The translations under genes and the position numbers were made by a program. Under the pieces are notes generated by a model that saw nothing but the letters and a program-made list of their open reading frames with translations, was not told where the DNA came from and searched no databases. This document shows, in pieces, positions 1 to 13,014 of a stretch of 64,000 bases of DNA. The stretch is from NCBI GenBank assembly GCA_021464245.1, contig JADCRB010000025.1:1-64000 (forward strand). Reading direction: 5' to 3'. The stretch is from Carallia brachiata. Lineage: Eukaryota > Streptophyta > Magnoliopsida > Malpighiales > Rhizophoraceae. Every line of letters starts with the position of its first letter. Position 1 is the first letter of the stretch.

Positions 1-235
1 TAAGACCAACGAAAAAAGAATTACAATAACTATAAATAATTATAAATCTTAGATTTAAATAATTATAAATCTAAGATTTAATAGCACCACAATTAGGCCG
101 TATACATATGACCTTTTAAGTGTTTATAACATAGAAAAGTGATAACAAGTTCCAGATCCTGTCTAGTCTGGGGCCAAAAGTGTTCTGCATAAAAAAAAAA
201 CAGAAAAAAACATATTAACCGAAACCATATTCCAC
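1..235. other. AT-rich non-genic start of the window
   Basis: No gene is visible. Positions 37-80 hold two near-identical ~22-bp units built around taaatctTagattta and taaatctaagattta, each itself nearly palindromic. Nothing else is recognisable. Confidence 0.5.
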
Positions 236-785
236 ACGTAAAAGAGATCATATGTGAATTAAAAATTCATGAATTGAGTAATTGCAAAAATTGATCCAAA
301 AGTTATTTAAATTTGAAGTATTTAACACGTAACATGTCAATATTAAGTAATTTGTTACTACAATTCTATATCTACGTTAAATCAGTCCGAATTAAATTTA
401 AAAAAGGGGTCCTTTTAGTAACTGCAAAAAACATAAAAAAAAGGTCGTAGAAGGTTAGAGTATTTCACGTAACTTACAAAAAATAAAACAAAACGTTAAT
501 AAAAAGATTGGACTACGTAAAAGAGGCCATATGTGAATTAAAAATTCATGAATTGAGTAACTGCAAAAATTGATCCAAAAGTTATTTAAATTTGGACTAT
601 ATCACAATTTAATATGTCAATATTAAGTACTTCGTTACTTGAATGTTATATCTACGTTAAATCAGTCCGAATTAAATTAAAAATGGGCCCTTTTAGTAAC
701 TGCAGAAAACATGAAAAAGATCGTAGAAAGTTAGAGTATTTCACGTAACTTGCAAAAAATAAAACAAACGTTAATAAATTACCCA
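236..785. repeat. Direct tandem duplication, unit about 277 bp
   Basis: The stretch from about 237 to 512 is repeated from about 514 to 785. Both copies begin acgtaaaagag, share catatgtgaattaaaaattc and later atatctacgttaaatcagtc, and end near aaaacgttaataaa. The copies differ by scattered substitutions and small indels. No coding potential is visible. The left edge is preceded by aaccatattcca, a string that also occurs in the 72-bp tandem repeat near 13.78 kb. Confidence 0.8.
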
Positions 786-1301
786 AGATTTATTTAAATC
801 TAGCCTATTTCAGTCTGATCTACCTTTCGAGTAACATAGTAGTTAATTTTTTAACAGTACGTAAAATACTCTTTATCTTTTCAATTTTACGATTCCACTA
901 CAAAGTTATAAGGTTATACACAAGTACATAGAAATTGGGAAATTGGTAAGATAAGATTCATAGTTGTGGGAGAATTATCAACTATCATGTTCAAATGTTC
1001 GAACGAATAACATAATGTGGGTACACTGAATTTATAATTGTGTAGCCACTAATCTTGTACAAAATTGTAGCACCTATATAAGGCTCAGAGGTGAGCATCG
1101 TTTGCATGTTCACAATTTAACTATTTATAAAGTTAATCTACAAAGAACTATTATGTTTTGTAAATTGAAAATTAAACTTCAATGTAAATACTATTTTAAA
1201 AGGAAAAAAGTAAAAAAAAAAATGGTCACCGGCAAAATGTTTATTACAAAATGATCCACGAAAATTGACCCCACGTAAATTTAATAGACCCCACGAAAAT
1301 T

Positions 1302-1809
1302 AAGGAACACTAATCGGACGATCCACGAAGATTGACCCCACGTAAATTTTATTTTATTGTACATTTTAATTTATAATAGATCGGTCGTATTTTTCGAGTT
1401 AACATTATAAGCAGACTCGAGATTTTCACCGATTACATTCACGAACAAAAAAAATAACAGAAATTATTAACACTTTATCCAACCAAATGTTTAAAATGCA
1501 ATAACAATTGAAATTTTATAAAGATTGTAATAATGTTAGAAAATTTATAAATTGCAGAACAGCAACATTTTAAAAGGGTCTTATATTGTAATAATATAAA
1601 CTCTTGTACTGTCATTTGCATTCAAAATCAATAAAACAAAGACATATGATAAAATAGACAAATGATAATTGACACTTACTGCAACGGGTATATTTCGAGT
1701 TTAAAACAATTAAACTCGAAAATACAAAAATAAATTACGAAAAAAATGTAAAAATAAAAGAAAATTTACGTGGGGTCGATCTCCGTAGATCCTCCGATTA
1801 GTGTTCCTT
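1302..1809. mobile_element. Non-autonomous element with ~65-bp terminal inverted repeats
   Basis: The left arm (1302-1366) begins aaggaacactaatcggacga and continues through gaccccacgtaaatttta. The right arm (1745-1809) is its imperfect reverse complement and ends ccgattagtgttcctt. The ~380-bp centre is AT-rich with no open reading frame. Part of the left arm is echoed just outside the element at 1248-1300 (gatccacgaaaattgacccc), which suggests a nested or repeated insertion. I could not define a target duplication. The long inverted repeats fit a MULE- or foldback-type MITE, but the superfamily is not established. Confidence 0.7.
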
Positions 1810-4538
1810 TTTTAACTGTGTCAAGGGCTGCACGAGCTTGATCTTGACAGAAATAATTTCCACAGCTTTATATTGAACTGGGTAGACCGAAACTGTATTT
1901 GATTTGGACGTTTTGACTACGGTTAAGAACCGCAGAGATCTGATATGAGCCGATCTGCCTTAATTTCACCGAGGGTCGAAGGGACTTGTTCTCGAATGAG
2001 CTGTCTGGACTTTGCTGAGGGCGGTATGAGGCTTAATCCCAGCCGGATTTGCAGAATTTTGATATTTTGGATATTTTCTCTCTCAGATTCTGATTTGAGG
2101 CGACTGGAGAGTGTATACCCAAAATATTTTTGAAAATGTGTATGATAAATATTCTAGGCCTTTACTTTAGAAGATCGCACTTAATGGCGTCTAAAGTGTA
2201 TATAGCCAAATATAAAAACGTATGGAAGAGAATGTTTTCTCTTTTTGGGACAATTGCGAATTGGATTTGCAATTCCAATTTGCAATTGTTGCTGCACCGT
2301 CTTTTGTTTTTTTTTTTTGTGTCTTCCAATGGCCATTGGTTCTGCCTATTTATAGGCTTTTTGGGTGGCACTGTGGGGTACTGTGCCACCAACCTTTTGC
2401 TGACCCTTTTTTTTTTTCTTCTCGCCGGTGCCTAACTTTGAATTTTTTCTTTTTCTAGAAGCTGACCTTCTAGATTGCCTCCTCTTTTCTTTTTTTTTTT
2501 TTTGGTTTTTTTTTTTCATGTGTTTACACTTCCCCCGCCTTGCAAGCTCTTCTCTTATCAATTGAAGAAAACACCACGTATCGCAATCAATTAAACAATT
2601 GTTTGTTGGCAATGTTCTAATTACGCTTTGTAATCAGATATGCAAGCTGTTTAAATTGATTTTCAAATATTGTAATTTATGTAGTTTGATTTTAAAAGTT
2701 TGTATAGTAACGGTCAAGTATTCAGGTTTGTGTTATCTTTGAAAAGTTTGATTTTTAGTAAAATGAAATTTAATTGTGACTTTAATAAACTTTATAAACT
2801 TTTTTACATTTATTTTTTAATTGTAACAATATAAGGAAAAGTTTTTGAAATTTTAAAGAAAATTGTCATATGCAGGTGATATGTACTTTTCAGAAAAATG
2901 TATGTGCTACTAATGTTTTGTTAGATGTAGTAGTCGAACATTTAATGGTTGTAAACTGAAATACTATTTAGTATTGATTTACATACATTTTTTCTCTATG
3001 ATTATAGATTCTATAGTCCTATTTGCTTCCTTTAATCGGGCGCCGGAAAGATAATCATGTGTCAAGGACAATGTTTTAATTATACTTTAAAAACCTATGT
3101 GTACAGGTGAGGCGATGTAAATTTATGTCGAAAAAGCTACATGTATAATCAATTTGGAAACCATTTGAGAAATAAATGTACATGCCCCTATTACCAAGAT
3201 GTGCTTCTCCCCAGAACAAATTTAATTATAATGTAATTTAATTCTCTTTAATTTAAATGTTTAAGATTTTAAGAAATTTGTTGTATAGTAGTACTAAAGT
3301 ATGCGTTTTAGTAAGACAAGTCACAACTGGTTAAAAATAAAATTTTTACAAATATATTAAATATACGGTATTCTAATTAAATAGATCAAGAACCTCTAGT
3401 CAGTGAGCCGTACACTGAGAAGTGAGAACCTATAATCATACATTCCTCACACAAAAATATATTAAATGGAAGTATTCTTAATGTACCGCACTGACAGCCT
3501 ATAGTCATACATTTCTTCATGTAAGACGTCATAGTTAAGAGCTAATTTTGTTATATTATTTCACTTTTCAAAGCTTATGAGTGATTGATATTGATTGGAT
3601 GAGATTGCTGGAAGTTTGTATTTCATTTTCATAGTCCTGATGGCACCATTTGGTTGTTTCCGTGCACAGGTGACAAGCACATGGGCGTCCATGAGGTCAA
3701 GGATTTGAATGTTGGAGACACAAACACCACATCGGAATTTGTCATTAAAGTTACAATTTTCCAGGCTTCTGCAATGTATCAGGCAACAAAGGTTGGAAAC
3801 TAAATTGGGCAAGAGGATCAGTAATGCTGCGGCATTGTAACCACATGGGGCAAGGGTTAAAAGTTAGCGCTTTCCAGCTTTAATTTGTTAAAATCTCAAA
3901 TTGTTGGGTGTAGATTGTCAGAGTTGCAACCAATTTAAATTTTATTGGATTACAAAAAAGGTCCATGTGTCAAATTTCTTGTGCAGTAATTAATTTTTTA
4001 TCAAAGTAGCTATGTGGCCATCTTTTAAAGTACAAGTTAATTAAAGTTTTTGCTAAACTTTGGTATCAGGAAGCCGTATTCATGCTTCCGTATACTCTTT
4101 TTCAGCATTCCTAACATTGTCATTTACTTTGCTGGCTTGCTTCCACAAACAAAGCAGCTACCAACACATAGTTCAATGGTTTTCCAGAGCCAATACAAAA
4201 GTGTCCCTTACAGGCATAAGCTACATCAAATGCAGTGTTTGCTGAACTATGACTATTTCGGATGCTTATTTCAAAATGAACAATTCGGCCAATACCGTTA
4301 CAGCAAACTATTGATATGTCAAACAATAAATGATAAAAGTTATGCGAACATCTGTCAGCAATTTAACAATCAAACACCTTTACACGTGGACAAGCTAAGT
4401 TTGTTGGACACCAGATGGTTGGATGCGCAACCCAAAAGGCATGTTTCTAGCCAGCAAGCATAACCAATATTATCTTCAGATTAGATGCATGCACATAAGA
4501 GTCTGGATGCTACCCAAATGGCATATTTGCTTTATTAC
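1810..4538. other. Intergenic, no recognisable gene
   Basis: Positions 1816-2120 are less AT-rich. 2280-2530 contains long T runs and a tatttatagg TATA-like string at about 2347, which could be a decayed LTR or leader, but no retroelement protein or primer-binding site is readable. 3340-3520 contains two loose direct copies of a segment carrying atatattaaat and cctatagtcatacatt. 4050-4500 may be the 3' end of the FAR1-like gene to the right. Confidence 0.4.
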
Positions 4539-7115
4539 CTGATGAGCATTTTAGTATCCAAATCCGCGTAATAGGGCTGGTTGATGTTAAGGAAAGTTGG
4601 GGCTGAACTACTCCCCTGCCAACATCCAGGCATGGGGCTGAATTGTGTGGCACCATACTGCAAGAGACGACCTTCGGTTGCCTGTTTGAAGGTACACGCA
4701 CAGTGGTATGTTAGCATGTCCCACCAACACTTTCCAATATTACTTTCCAAATGAAATTACATAGTTGCCTCACTTAATGAAATTATGGAAAAAAGGTCAT
4801 ATACTTCAAATGTTTATTACAAAATGACATACCTCGTGAAGCAGAGTTGTTGCATTTATTCCAGTTAGACCGATCGAGCCTAAATTGGTCACCGGCAATG
4901 CACTCTCACCATTTCCACCACTTTGCTCATGTGAATGGATGGGATTACTTCCACTGGCACGTCCCTTTCGGCCACTTCCTCGACGTGTATTTGCTTTCCA
5001 ATTTTTTTGAACGGCCCTTCGTGATTTTGGTCGGCCTCGCCTTCTCACTGATTTTGGATCCTTCACCGCAAACTCAACTTCAAGTATTGTTCTTTCGATT
5101 CGATCGTTACTGCCTACCGCACCCATCACCTCATGTGAAGATTCGAATGTGGCGTCCCGAGCCTGGTGCAAGTGTAGCAGTATGTTAGACAAGCCCTTTT
5201 CCATATAACTAAAATTAGCCTCCTTTTCCACTGCTATGTCAATTGCTTTATAGAATATCCGCTCAAGCGATTTGGTCCGAGATACTTCAATTGACGGATC
5301 AATTCTTCGTACCTTCATAACCATGTGTGGCCTCACGACATCCTTCCGCCATCGAGACAAAATGAATTTCTCAGGTATTACATCAACATCATTGGCAATG
5401 AAAACCTTGAACACATGCGAACATAGAAAACCCCTAAACTCAAAAAGCCTGCAACTACAACTGGCTTCGTCATTTGCACGTTCATATGTCACACTAAAGT
5501 TAATTCGTTTTCTCTTACAGCCTCCAACAATGACAAGTTCACTTACTTTGTATACAACTACTCCATCTCTCCCGGTTGCGACAACACCTAATTCACAATA
5601 CATTGCATCAACAAGTTCTTTCTGCACTAACTTAAAAATCGATGATGTGTATACTTTTGCAAGTTGATCCTCAATTGGCCATCTTGTAACACAAGGAATT
5701 TGACATTGCTTCGTTTGGAAGTCTAGTTGAAGCTCTTTTTCAATTTTTTCATTCACTGCTAAAGCATACTGCTCCACAAACTTCTGCAGCGATGTCCTCG
5801 AATTCAAATATCCATCGAAAAAAGCATTCATACTTTCACTTCTTTGAGTGGTTGACATTCCTGCCCAAAATGACCCTTTCACATACACTGGTACCCATCG
5901 TGTCCTGCTTTCAAATAATTGACAAATCCACTCATTACTATCTAGATCAAAAATAGCAACCATTTTTGCCCAGTTCTCTTCAAATTCCCTTTCACTCATT
6001 GACTCATATATCACATCCATAAAAGCATTCCTCAAATCACTGTATTCTTTTCTCTTCCCAAACTTTTTCGGAAATTTGCAAACAATATGCCACAGGCACA
6101 ACCGATGTCTACTATTCGGGAAAACAACAGAAATGGCATTCCCAATTGCCGCACATTGATCAGTTATAATAGCATCTGGATGCTTACCTCCCATGCATCG
6201 CAACCAAGTCTCAAACAACCAAATGAATGTCTTGCATTTTTCGTTGTTTAACAGCGCACAACCGAGCAATATTGACTGTCCATGGTGGTTCACGCCAACA
6301 AAAATTGCACATGGCATGTCATACTTATTTACAATGTATGTCGTGTCAAAAGTTACAACATCATTGAAGTCTTTATAGGCTGCTCTACACCTGCCGTCTG
6401 CCCAAAATATATGCTTCAACCTCCCCTCTTTGTCGTGCTTCATAAAATAAAAAAAATCTTCACTTTCTTTTTGTATTGTTGCAAACATGCCCATCACAGC
6501 TTGAGCATCACCGCCAAATAAATTAATTTTTCGGAACTTTGTTACATAGTTTCTGATATCACCACTCAAGCATGGCATGTGCTCATGGCCACCGTGGAGG
6601 AAAACCACTGATTTCACATTGTTGGTAGGACGGATACCAGATATGTCATTTGCTTCTACCATTCTCCTTATATGTGGTTCAATAATCCGATGTTGGCGTA
6701 TAAATCTTGCCTCCTCTGCTTTAAGTTCATGATTGTGCCCTAGTTCCACTTTCGTTATTACCCATATCCCTTCTTTCTTTGCACAACAGACCCGTGCTTT
6801 GCAACCGCACCTTCGAGTCGCCCTCTTAACTAATATGTTACACCCCTTACTATAGTACTTGCCCCCTTTGGTGCATGTTATCGTTTGCCATCTCTCAATT
6901 CCACTCACTTCATCCTTTCTCCTACCCCTTTTCGCTATGCCAAAACCTGTTGCTTTTGCATACTTCTTATAGAATTCAAACAATTCATCCAAACTGTCAA
7001 ATTGCATCCCACTCACAGGTTCCTTCGCTTCTGAAAGGTTTGCAGTAACAACAGGACTTTCAACCCCTACCATGCTTCCACCATAAACTTCAACATTGTT
7101 CGATGTTCCTTCCAT
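4539..7115 (-). CDS. FAR1-related sequence (FRS)-like protein with MULE transposase domain
   Basis: A large first exon (7115 to 4833) opens at ATG 7113-7115. Residues ~46-131 form a FAR1 DNA-binding domain (ELFEFYKKYA start, zinc ligands in RCGCKARVC and GHNHEL). Residues ~220-350 are a MULE transposase domain with candidate catalytic acids in TFDTTY (D257) and ITDQC (D319) and a later Glu in TTQRSES. A SWIM zinc finger (CSCRLFEFRGFLCSH) lies near residue 565. The open frame could run to 4806, but CACGAG|GTATGT at 4833 is a good donor. An acceptor (cttgcag|TATGG) at 4657 opens a phase-matched second exon to 4539, which adds ~39 residues and ends at another donor (ATCAG|gtaata). The final exon is not resolved. 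The family descends from Mutator-like transposases; many FRS proteins are domesticated light-signalling regulators. I cannot tell a host FRS gene from a transposon gene, and no flanking terminal repeats were found. Family call firm, 3' end unsure. Confidence 0.85.
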
Positions 7116-10100
7116 TACTTCCTAGCAGATCTGCAAGCCATACTACACAGTTTTAAATGACCAAAGTTTAAGAAATAAACTTTCATTAACACCAAGCAAA
7201 AGCTAGCTGCATAGATTAACTACCCCACAACAATCTCCATCAACAAAAGGTCTCCAATCAAATACTTTACTATGTTCAGAGAACTTCACCCGAAATTCAA
7301 CGAGCTAGCAATTCAACACACATTTATGCACAACCCTTCTCTTCCCCAAATGCATGCTTTAGTTCCAAATGACTATCATAACTGTGAAGCTTCTGATTAT
7401 CCTCCAACAGCACACAGCTAATGGAGGAAATTTGGAGGCTCTGTGGTCATGACTCGTTATTACAAATAATTAGTTACGAATGCAATTCCCTCAACTTTTA
7501 AGATCCACACGTATACCAAATAATTTTAAGTTTTACTCCCTATTTTTTTTTCAAAAAACTGCAAAACTAAATTTAGATGTTTGTTATCCAAACATATCCC
7601 TGTTTATATTATATGCCATTCTTTAACAAAATATATTTTTCCTGCAGAAAAAAATATTTTTTCCCTAATGCATTGAAAAAAAAAATTTATTATATTCATG
7701 TGTGGAAGGTGCGTGCAAAATATTTCCAACACAAAAAGAAAAAATTATCCTCTGCATCATTAATTCATATACACTTCCTTCTCACAATATGGCCCCCCTA
7801 TTCTGTCCTTCCTCTACCCTTGCTGGCACAATAGTTGGGTCCATCAATTTTTTTTTTCCTCTATTTCAATGCACAGCTAACGACAGGTTTTGCTCAGTGG
7901 AAGACTAATACCAAACAAAACAAAATTCTCATTCCATAACTAATCACTGTATCTACTTATCAACTTCATTCATTACAGTGCCTAAATTCTTCCATATCTT
8001 CTTTAATTGCTGCTATTTGACAATCCCTTCATTCCAATTTTTCCTTATAAGACAACCAAACACGAATCAAGCGTACAATTTCTTCAAATGCCAACATGTA
8101 TGTAGGTATAGACATAAAAGTGCTCATAGATTTGCAAAATTTTTCTCTCCCAAATATTTAACCCTCACTTCTTTTCACCACAACAATTGCATGTGTGCTG
8201 AATACAACGCTTTTACTATAATAAATTAATAATGCTTGACCCATGTACGCCTACCTACACCAATCTCTCTTTTTTGCACTTCCCTCTCCTCTCTGTTCAT
8301 CACTTTACTCCGTATGACCTTTCCAAATTTTGCATTGCCAAATATTTTCGCTTCACTTCCATCTGTTCCACCATTCTACAATACAACACTATACCATATA
8401 TGCGCAATTAGCTAAAGCAATTGACTTTCACCAAATCAAAGCCTTGCATAAAACCTTACCTTGAGTTCCAATTGTCTGCTCCCCTTATTCTGTCTCACTT
8501 TGAAGGTCTTTTTCCACCCAATGCCACCACCTATGCTACCACATACAAATAGGATCCTCTTCCCTCTATCTTCATTTTTAAAGATTCTTCCTTCAGCCAC
8601 ACACCTCCCCCACCGTCACCCTCCAATCCCTTTGGTGTGCTTCAATTTTGCTGCTTTCGCGGCGCATTAACCTAGCTACATTTATGTATTTCCTTTTTGC
8701 CAAGTTGGTTTACATTACGCCTCCGTTTCATCTGACGTGGCTTAGCCTTTTACACATTTCATCTTGCCTGCCACGTTGCTGGTACCATTTAATGGTTCCA
8801 CGTCACCTGAGTTTTCTCCTCGGTTCATAGCTTCGGTACATGTAACATTACCGATCATGTTTACTTGCTCGATTGTCCCTGAGCTTGTACGGGTATGATC
8901 TCGCGGGAAGTATCTTTTTGCATTGTAAATTTATATTAATTGATCTATAAAATTTTATTTTAATTATAATTAAAATTTTATAATTATAAGAAATAGATAT
9001 TCTGTTATGATTATAGGTTAAAAAACTAAGAAAAATTTATAATGGAAAAAAAAACTAAAACAAGTACAATTAATTTTAAGTCTTAACCTTAATAATAAAT
9101 TGTTTGAGTAAAGAAATTAAAATTTAAAATTGAGAAATATAATTTGAAAAAAGAAAAAGAATAATAATACAATTTAAGGATATTTGTGCATCTATAATAT
9201 AAAAAAAATGACATATAGATATAAATACAGAGATTGATCGTATTTGATTATCATTAGTGTAGCCTTTTAAGCTATTCATTGTAAGTACCTATTTGTGGAA
9301 AACAATTAGAAACCTATTGAATCCTCCTGTTCTCACTCGAAGTGTGGTTACACGAGAAAAAGAACTGGAAAAATAATCAAATTCAAATAGTAACGTTATC
9401 CCTTAAGGATGTACCATACGAACAATACCACGCAAAACTTGAACGAAGCGATTAAACTCGAATGAAATTTAGATAAGGTGGCATCGCATAAAAAGTCACC
9501 GAATATATTTAAATATATAAGTGCTCTAAAAGAAGAAATTGAAAACCTGATTAAGGGTCCGATTAAGTATATTGTCCTGAAGAAACTTTCCAAGGGGAAC
9601 ATCAAAATTCCTGTAGAACATGATACGTGAATTATCATTAATTATAAATACCGACCTTGATGAGTAATTGTTTAGAAGAAAAAATTTAACACTTGAAATT
9701 TAGAAATCTACTTAACAGAAAGCAAAAAAAAATGATAACACAAGCTAATGCAAGCAAAGGATGCGTTGTGCTTTTTATAATCTGAAAAAAAAAAATATGT
9801 ATATGATAATTTTAAAACTTATTGAAATTACAATTCTAATTTTAATAGAATATTAAAAATAATTAATAAGACACTTATACTTATTTAGATTGTGATTTTT
9901 TTTTCTTTTATGTAAACAAATATTCTTACACACATGTAAAAAAAAATTATGAAAAAATTATTAACGAAAATTAAAATAAATAAGAGTACAAATAAAAAAA
10001 TTCTTGAGCTTTTTATAATATAAAAAAGATAAATTTATATATATAAGAATCTTACAATCTATTGAAATTAAAATTTTAATTTTAATATAATAATAAGAAA

Positions 10101-10534
10101 GATTACAATTATTGAAATCTCAATTCTATTAGAATACTAAGAAGAATTACAATTTTTGGAAATGTATTAAATTAAAAAATTTAAAAATTTAGAAATTAAG
10201 TTTTTAAGAATTCAAGTAGTAAAAATTGATACGTAAACATGTGAACATTATCTATATTTTCATAATTATATTTTATATATAGATTGCTAAACTTTTGGAT
10301 TGGCCCCTTAAATTTTATCCTTTCTAGGTTCTTATTCTATATTCTAGTGGGATTTGGAGTCAGAATCCGAACTGAATGCTATATTGGTGATGTCTATATA
10401 AACAAACCAGTTGGTCCTACTTGCTACTGCGACCAAAAAAAGGGAAAAAAAAAAACATGGAAAGCAATAGACAAACCATAGATCAAAGAGAAAGGGAGGG
10501 AGGAGAGACAATCCATAGATCAAACGCACTAGAG
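7116..10534. other. Intergenic, upstream of the FAR1-like gene; no gene seen
   Basis: 7116-8830 is moderately AT-rich, pyrimidine-biased on the + strand and probably holds the promoter and leader of the divergent FAR1-like gene. 8900-10280 is extremely AT-rich. A short + strand stretch near 9520-9620 reads ALKEEIENLIKGPIKY, faintly like a retrotransposon gag segment, but it is too short and broken to call. Confidence 0.4.
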
Positions 10535-13014
10535 AGAATTTACGTTAACAATTTGAGAAAATTATCGAGACAAGAGTATGTAAAGAAGAGGGTGTAGAAT
10601 AAGGTGAAAGAGCTTAAAGATGACATCGAAGATCAGCAATATTTGTTTGATGGGGTGGAGCTTACTGAAGCAGAACGCTACGAGTTAAGACACAAGAAGG
10701 AAATCTATGAGCTTGTGAAAAAGAAGAAGTCAGAAGACGATGATTACACAGAAGAATACAGGATGCCAGAGGCATATGATCGAGAAGGAGTGATTAATCA
10801 AGAGAAGAGATTTGCTGTGGCTATTCAGCGTTACAAGGAGGATCCTAGTGTCGGGGATAAGTTGAATCTATCTACAGAGCAGGATGCTTGGGAATTTCAG
10901 CAATTGGGAAAAGCGACCCTGAATTTTGGTTCTAAAAATAGGGAGCAAAATCCTGATGATTATCAGTTTGTGTTTGAGGACCAGAATGAACTTGCCAAGG
11001 CATCAATTATGGAGGGCGACAAGCGTAATTACGAGCTTTCCGCTGAGCGTCCTGACAAAAACTACCGGGCAAAAAAAATTAGCTTTGGAAAAGCTACGGG
11101 AGGAGCAAAAGGCATTACCTATATATTCTTACCTAGATGAACTTCTCCAAGCTGTCAATGACCATCAAGTTATTGTGATCGTCGGAGAAACAGGTTCAGA
11201 TTAGACCACCCAGATACCCCAGTATCTCTATGAAGCTGGGTACACCAAGCGTGGGAAGATTTGTTGCACGTAGCCAAGGCGTGTTGCGGCCATGAGCGTT
11301 GCTGCTAGGGTTTCTCAAGAGATGGGCGTCAAACTTGGGCATGAGGTTGGCTATTCCATCCGTTTTGAAGATTGCACGTCCGAAAGGACTGTCCTGAAAT
11401 ACATGACAGACGGAATGCTTTTGCGGGAATTTCTTGGTGAACACGATCTCTCGAGTTACAGTGTTGTGATGGTGGACGAGGCTCATGAGAGAACCTTGTC
11501 CACCGACTTATTATTTGGATTGGTAAAGGACGTAGCCCGTTTTCGACCAGATTTGAAGTTGCTTATTTCTAGTGCCACTCTTGATGCTGAAAAAATTAGT
11601 GACTACTTCGATTCTGCTCCAATTTTTAAAATTCCTGGCAGAAGATTTCACGTGGACCTACACTACACGAAAACTCCTGAGGCCAATTATTTGGACGCAG
11701 CAATTGTGTCCGTACTTCAGATCCATATGACAGAGCCCTCTGGAGATATTTTAGTTTTCCTCACTGGTCAGGAGGATATTGAGGCTGCTGAGGAAAATTT
11801 AAAGCACAGGATAAAAGGTTTGGGAGCAAAAATTGCTGAGATAATTATCTGTCCCATATATGCTAACTTGCCTTCAGAACAGGATGCAAAAATATTTATG
11901 CCTACTCTAGATGGGGCACGCAAGGTCGTCCTTGCAACAAACATTGCTAAAACTTCTCTGACAATTGATGGGATAAAGTATGTCGTCGATACCGGTTTCT
12001 GCAAGATTAAGTCCTATAATCCGAGGACTGACATGGAGTCTTTGTTGGTCACTCCCATTTCGAAAGCTTTAGCAGAACAACATGCAAGACGGTCAGGCCG
12101 AACAGGTCTGGGAAAGTGTTTCTGACTTTACACTGCTTACAGTTACCACCATGAGTTGGATGACAACACAATTCAGGAGATACAAAGAACAGATTTGGCC
12201 AATATTGTCCTCGCAATGAAGAGCATCGGAGTGCACGACATACTGAATTTTGACTTCATGGATCCACCATCCTCTGAGTCAGTTATAAAAGCACTTGAAC
12301 TGCTCTTTGCATTGGGCGCACTGAATAGTTCAGGTGAATTGACCAGGGTTGGCAGAAGAATGGCTGAATTCCCACTCAATCCTATGCTATCTTAAGATGA
12401 TAGTTGAATCTGAGAAATATGGATGCTCAGAGGAGATCATTTCTATCTCTGCCATGCTTTCGGTTGGGAATTTAATTTTCTATCGTCCGAAGATTAAACA
12501 AGTTCATGCCGACCATGCTCGAATGAATTTCTATACGGGCAATATAGGGGATCATCTAGCTCTGCTGAAGGTTTATAATTCTTGGACGGAAACCAATTAC
12601 TCCTGTAAATGGTGTTGTCAAAATTATATAAATGTTAAGAGCACGAAACGAGTTAGAGACATTAGAGATCAACTGCAGGGCCTATTTGAGAGGGTCGACA
12701 TCAAATTAAGGAGCAATCCCAATAAAGATGCTATACGGAAAACCATACTCTCGGGATTTTTCGCACATAGTGCAAAACTGCAGACAAATGGATCCTATCG
12801 ACCTCTGAAGTGCCCACAGCATGTTGCAATACATCCCAGCTCTTGGTTGGCACATATGTTACCGAGATGCGTGGTGTACCACGAACTAGTTTTGACAAGC
12901 AAGGAGTATATGCGACATGTAACAGAAGTGAAGGAGGAGTGGCTGGTGGAGATAGCTCCCCACTATTTCACTTCTGTAACGCTAAAACCAAACCCTTTTG
13001 TGAAAGCGAAGTAA
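10535..13014 (+). pseudogene. PRP2/DHX16 (ESP3)-like DEAH-box RNA helicase pseudogene
   Basis: About 2.5 kb match the spliceosomal DEAH helicase family, from the pre-helicase region (RQEYVKKR near 10565, DDIEDQQYLFDG, RFAVAIQRY) through both RecA domains (DEAHERTL near 11475, [28 protein letters not shown]) to the C-terminal HA2/OB part (ARMNFYTGN, VVYHELVLTSKEYMR). There is no intron. The reading frame is destroyed by a TAG at 10594-10596; a frameshift in an A run near 11075-11085; a TAG at 11202-11204 inside the Walker A motif (GETGS then stop instead of GKT); a TAG at 11271-11273 where a TQPRR motif is expected; a TGA at 12123-12125 after GKCF; and an extra T near 12392. The 5' third of the family protein is missing. 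This looks like a 5'-truncated retrocopy, although no poly(A) tail or target duplication was found, so an intronless parental segment cannot be excluded. No function expected. Confidence 0.92.

Noticed and set aside
2130..2612. Overlapping open frames on both strands
   Set aside because: They derive from T runs and low-complexity Phe/Lys codons; no family resemblance and no splice context.
4806..4832. FAR1-like protein ending VCHFVINI
   Set aside because: These codons follow a strong GT donor at 4833 and a phase-matched downstream exon exists, so this end is probably intron read-through.
9396..9640. Possible gag-like peptide (ALKEEIENLIKG) on the + strand
   Set aside because: Only ~35 residues, stops on both sides and no further retroelement protein nearby.
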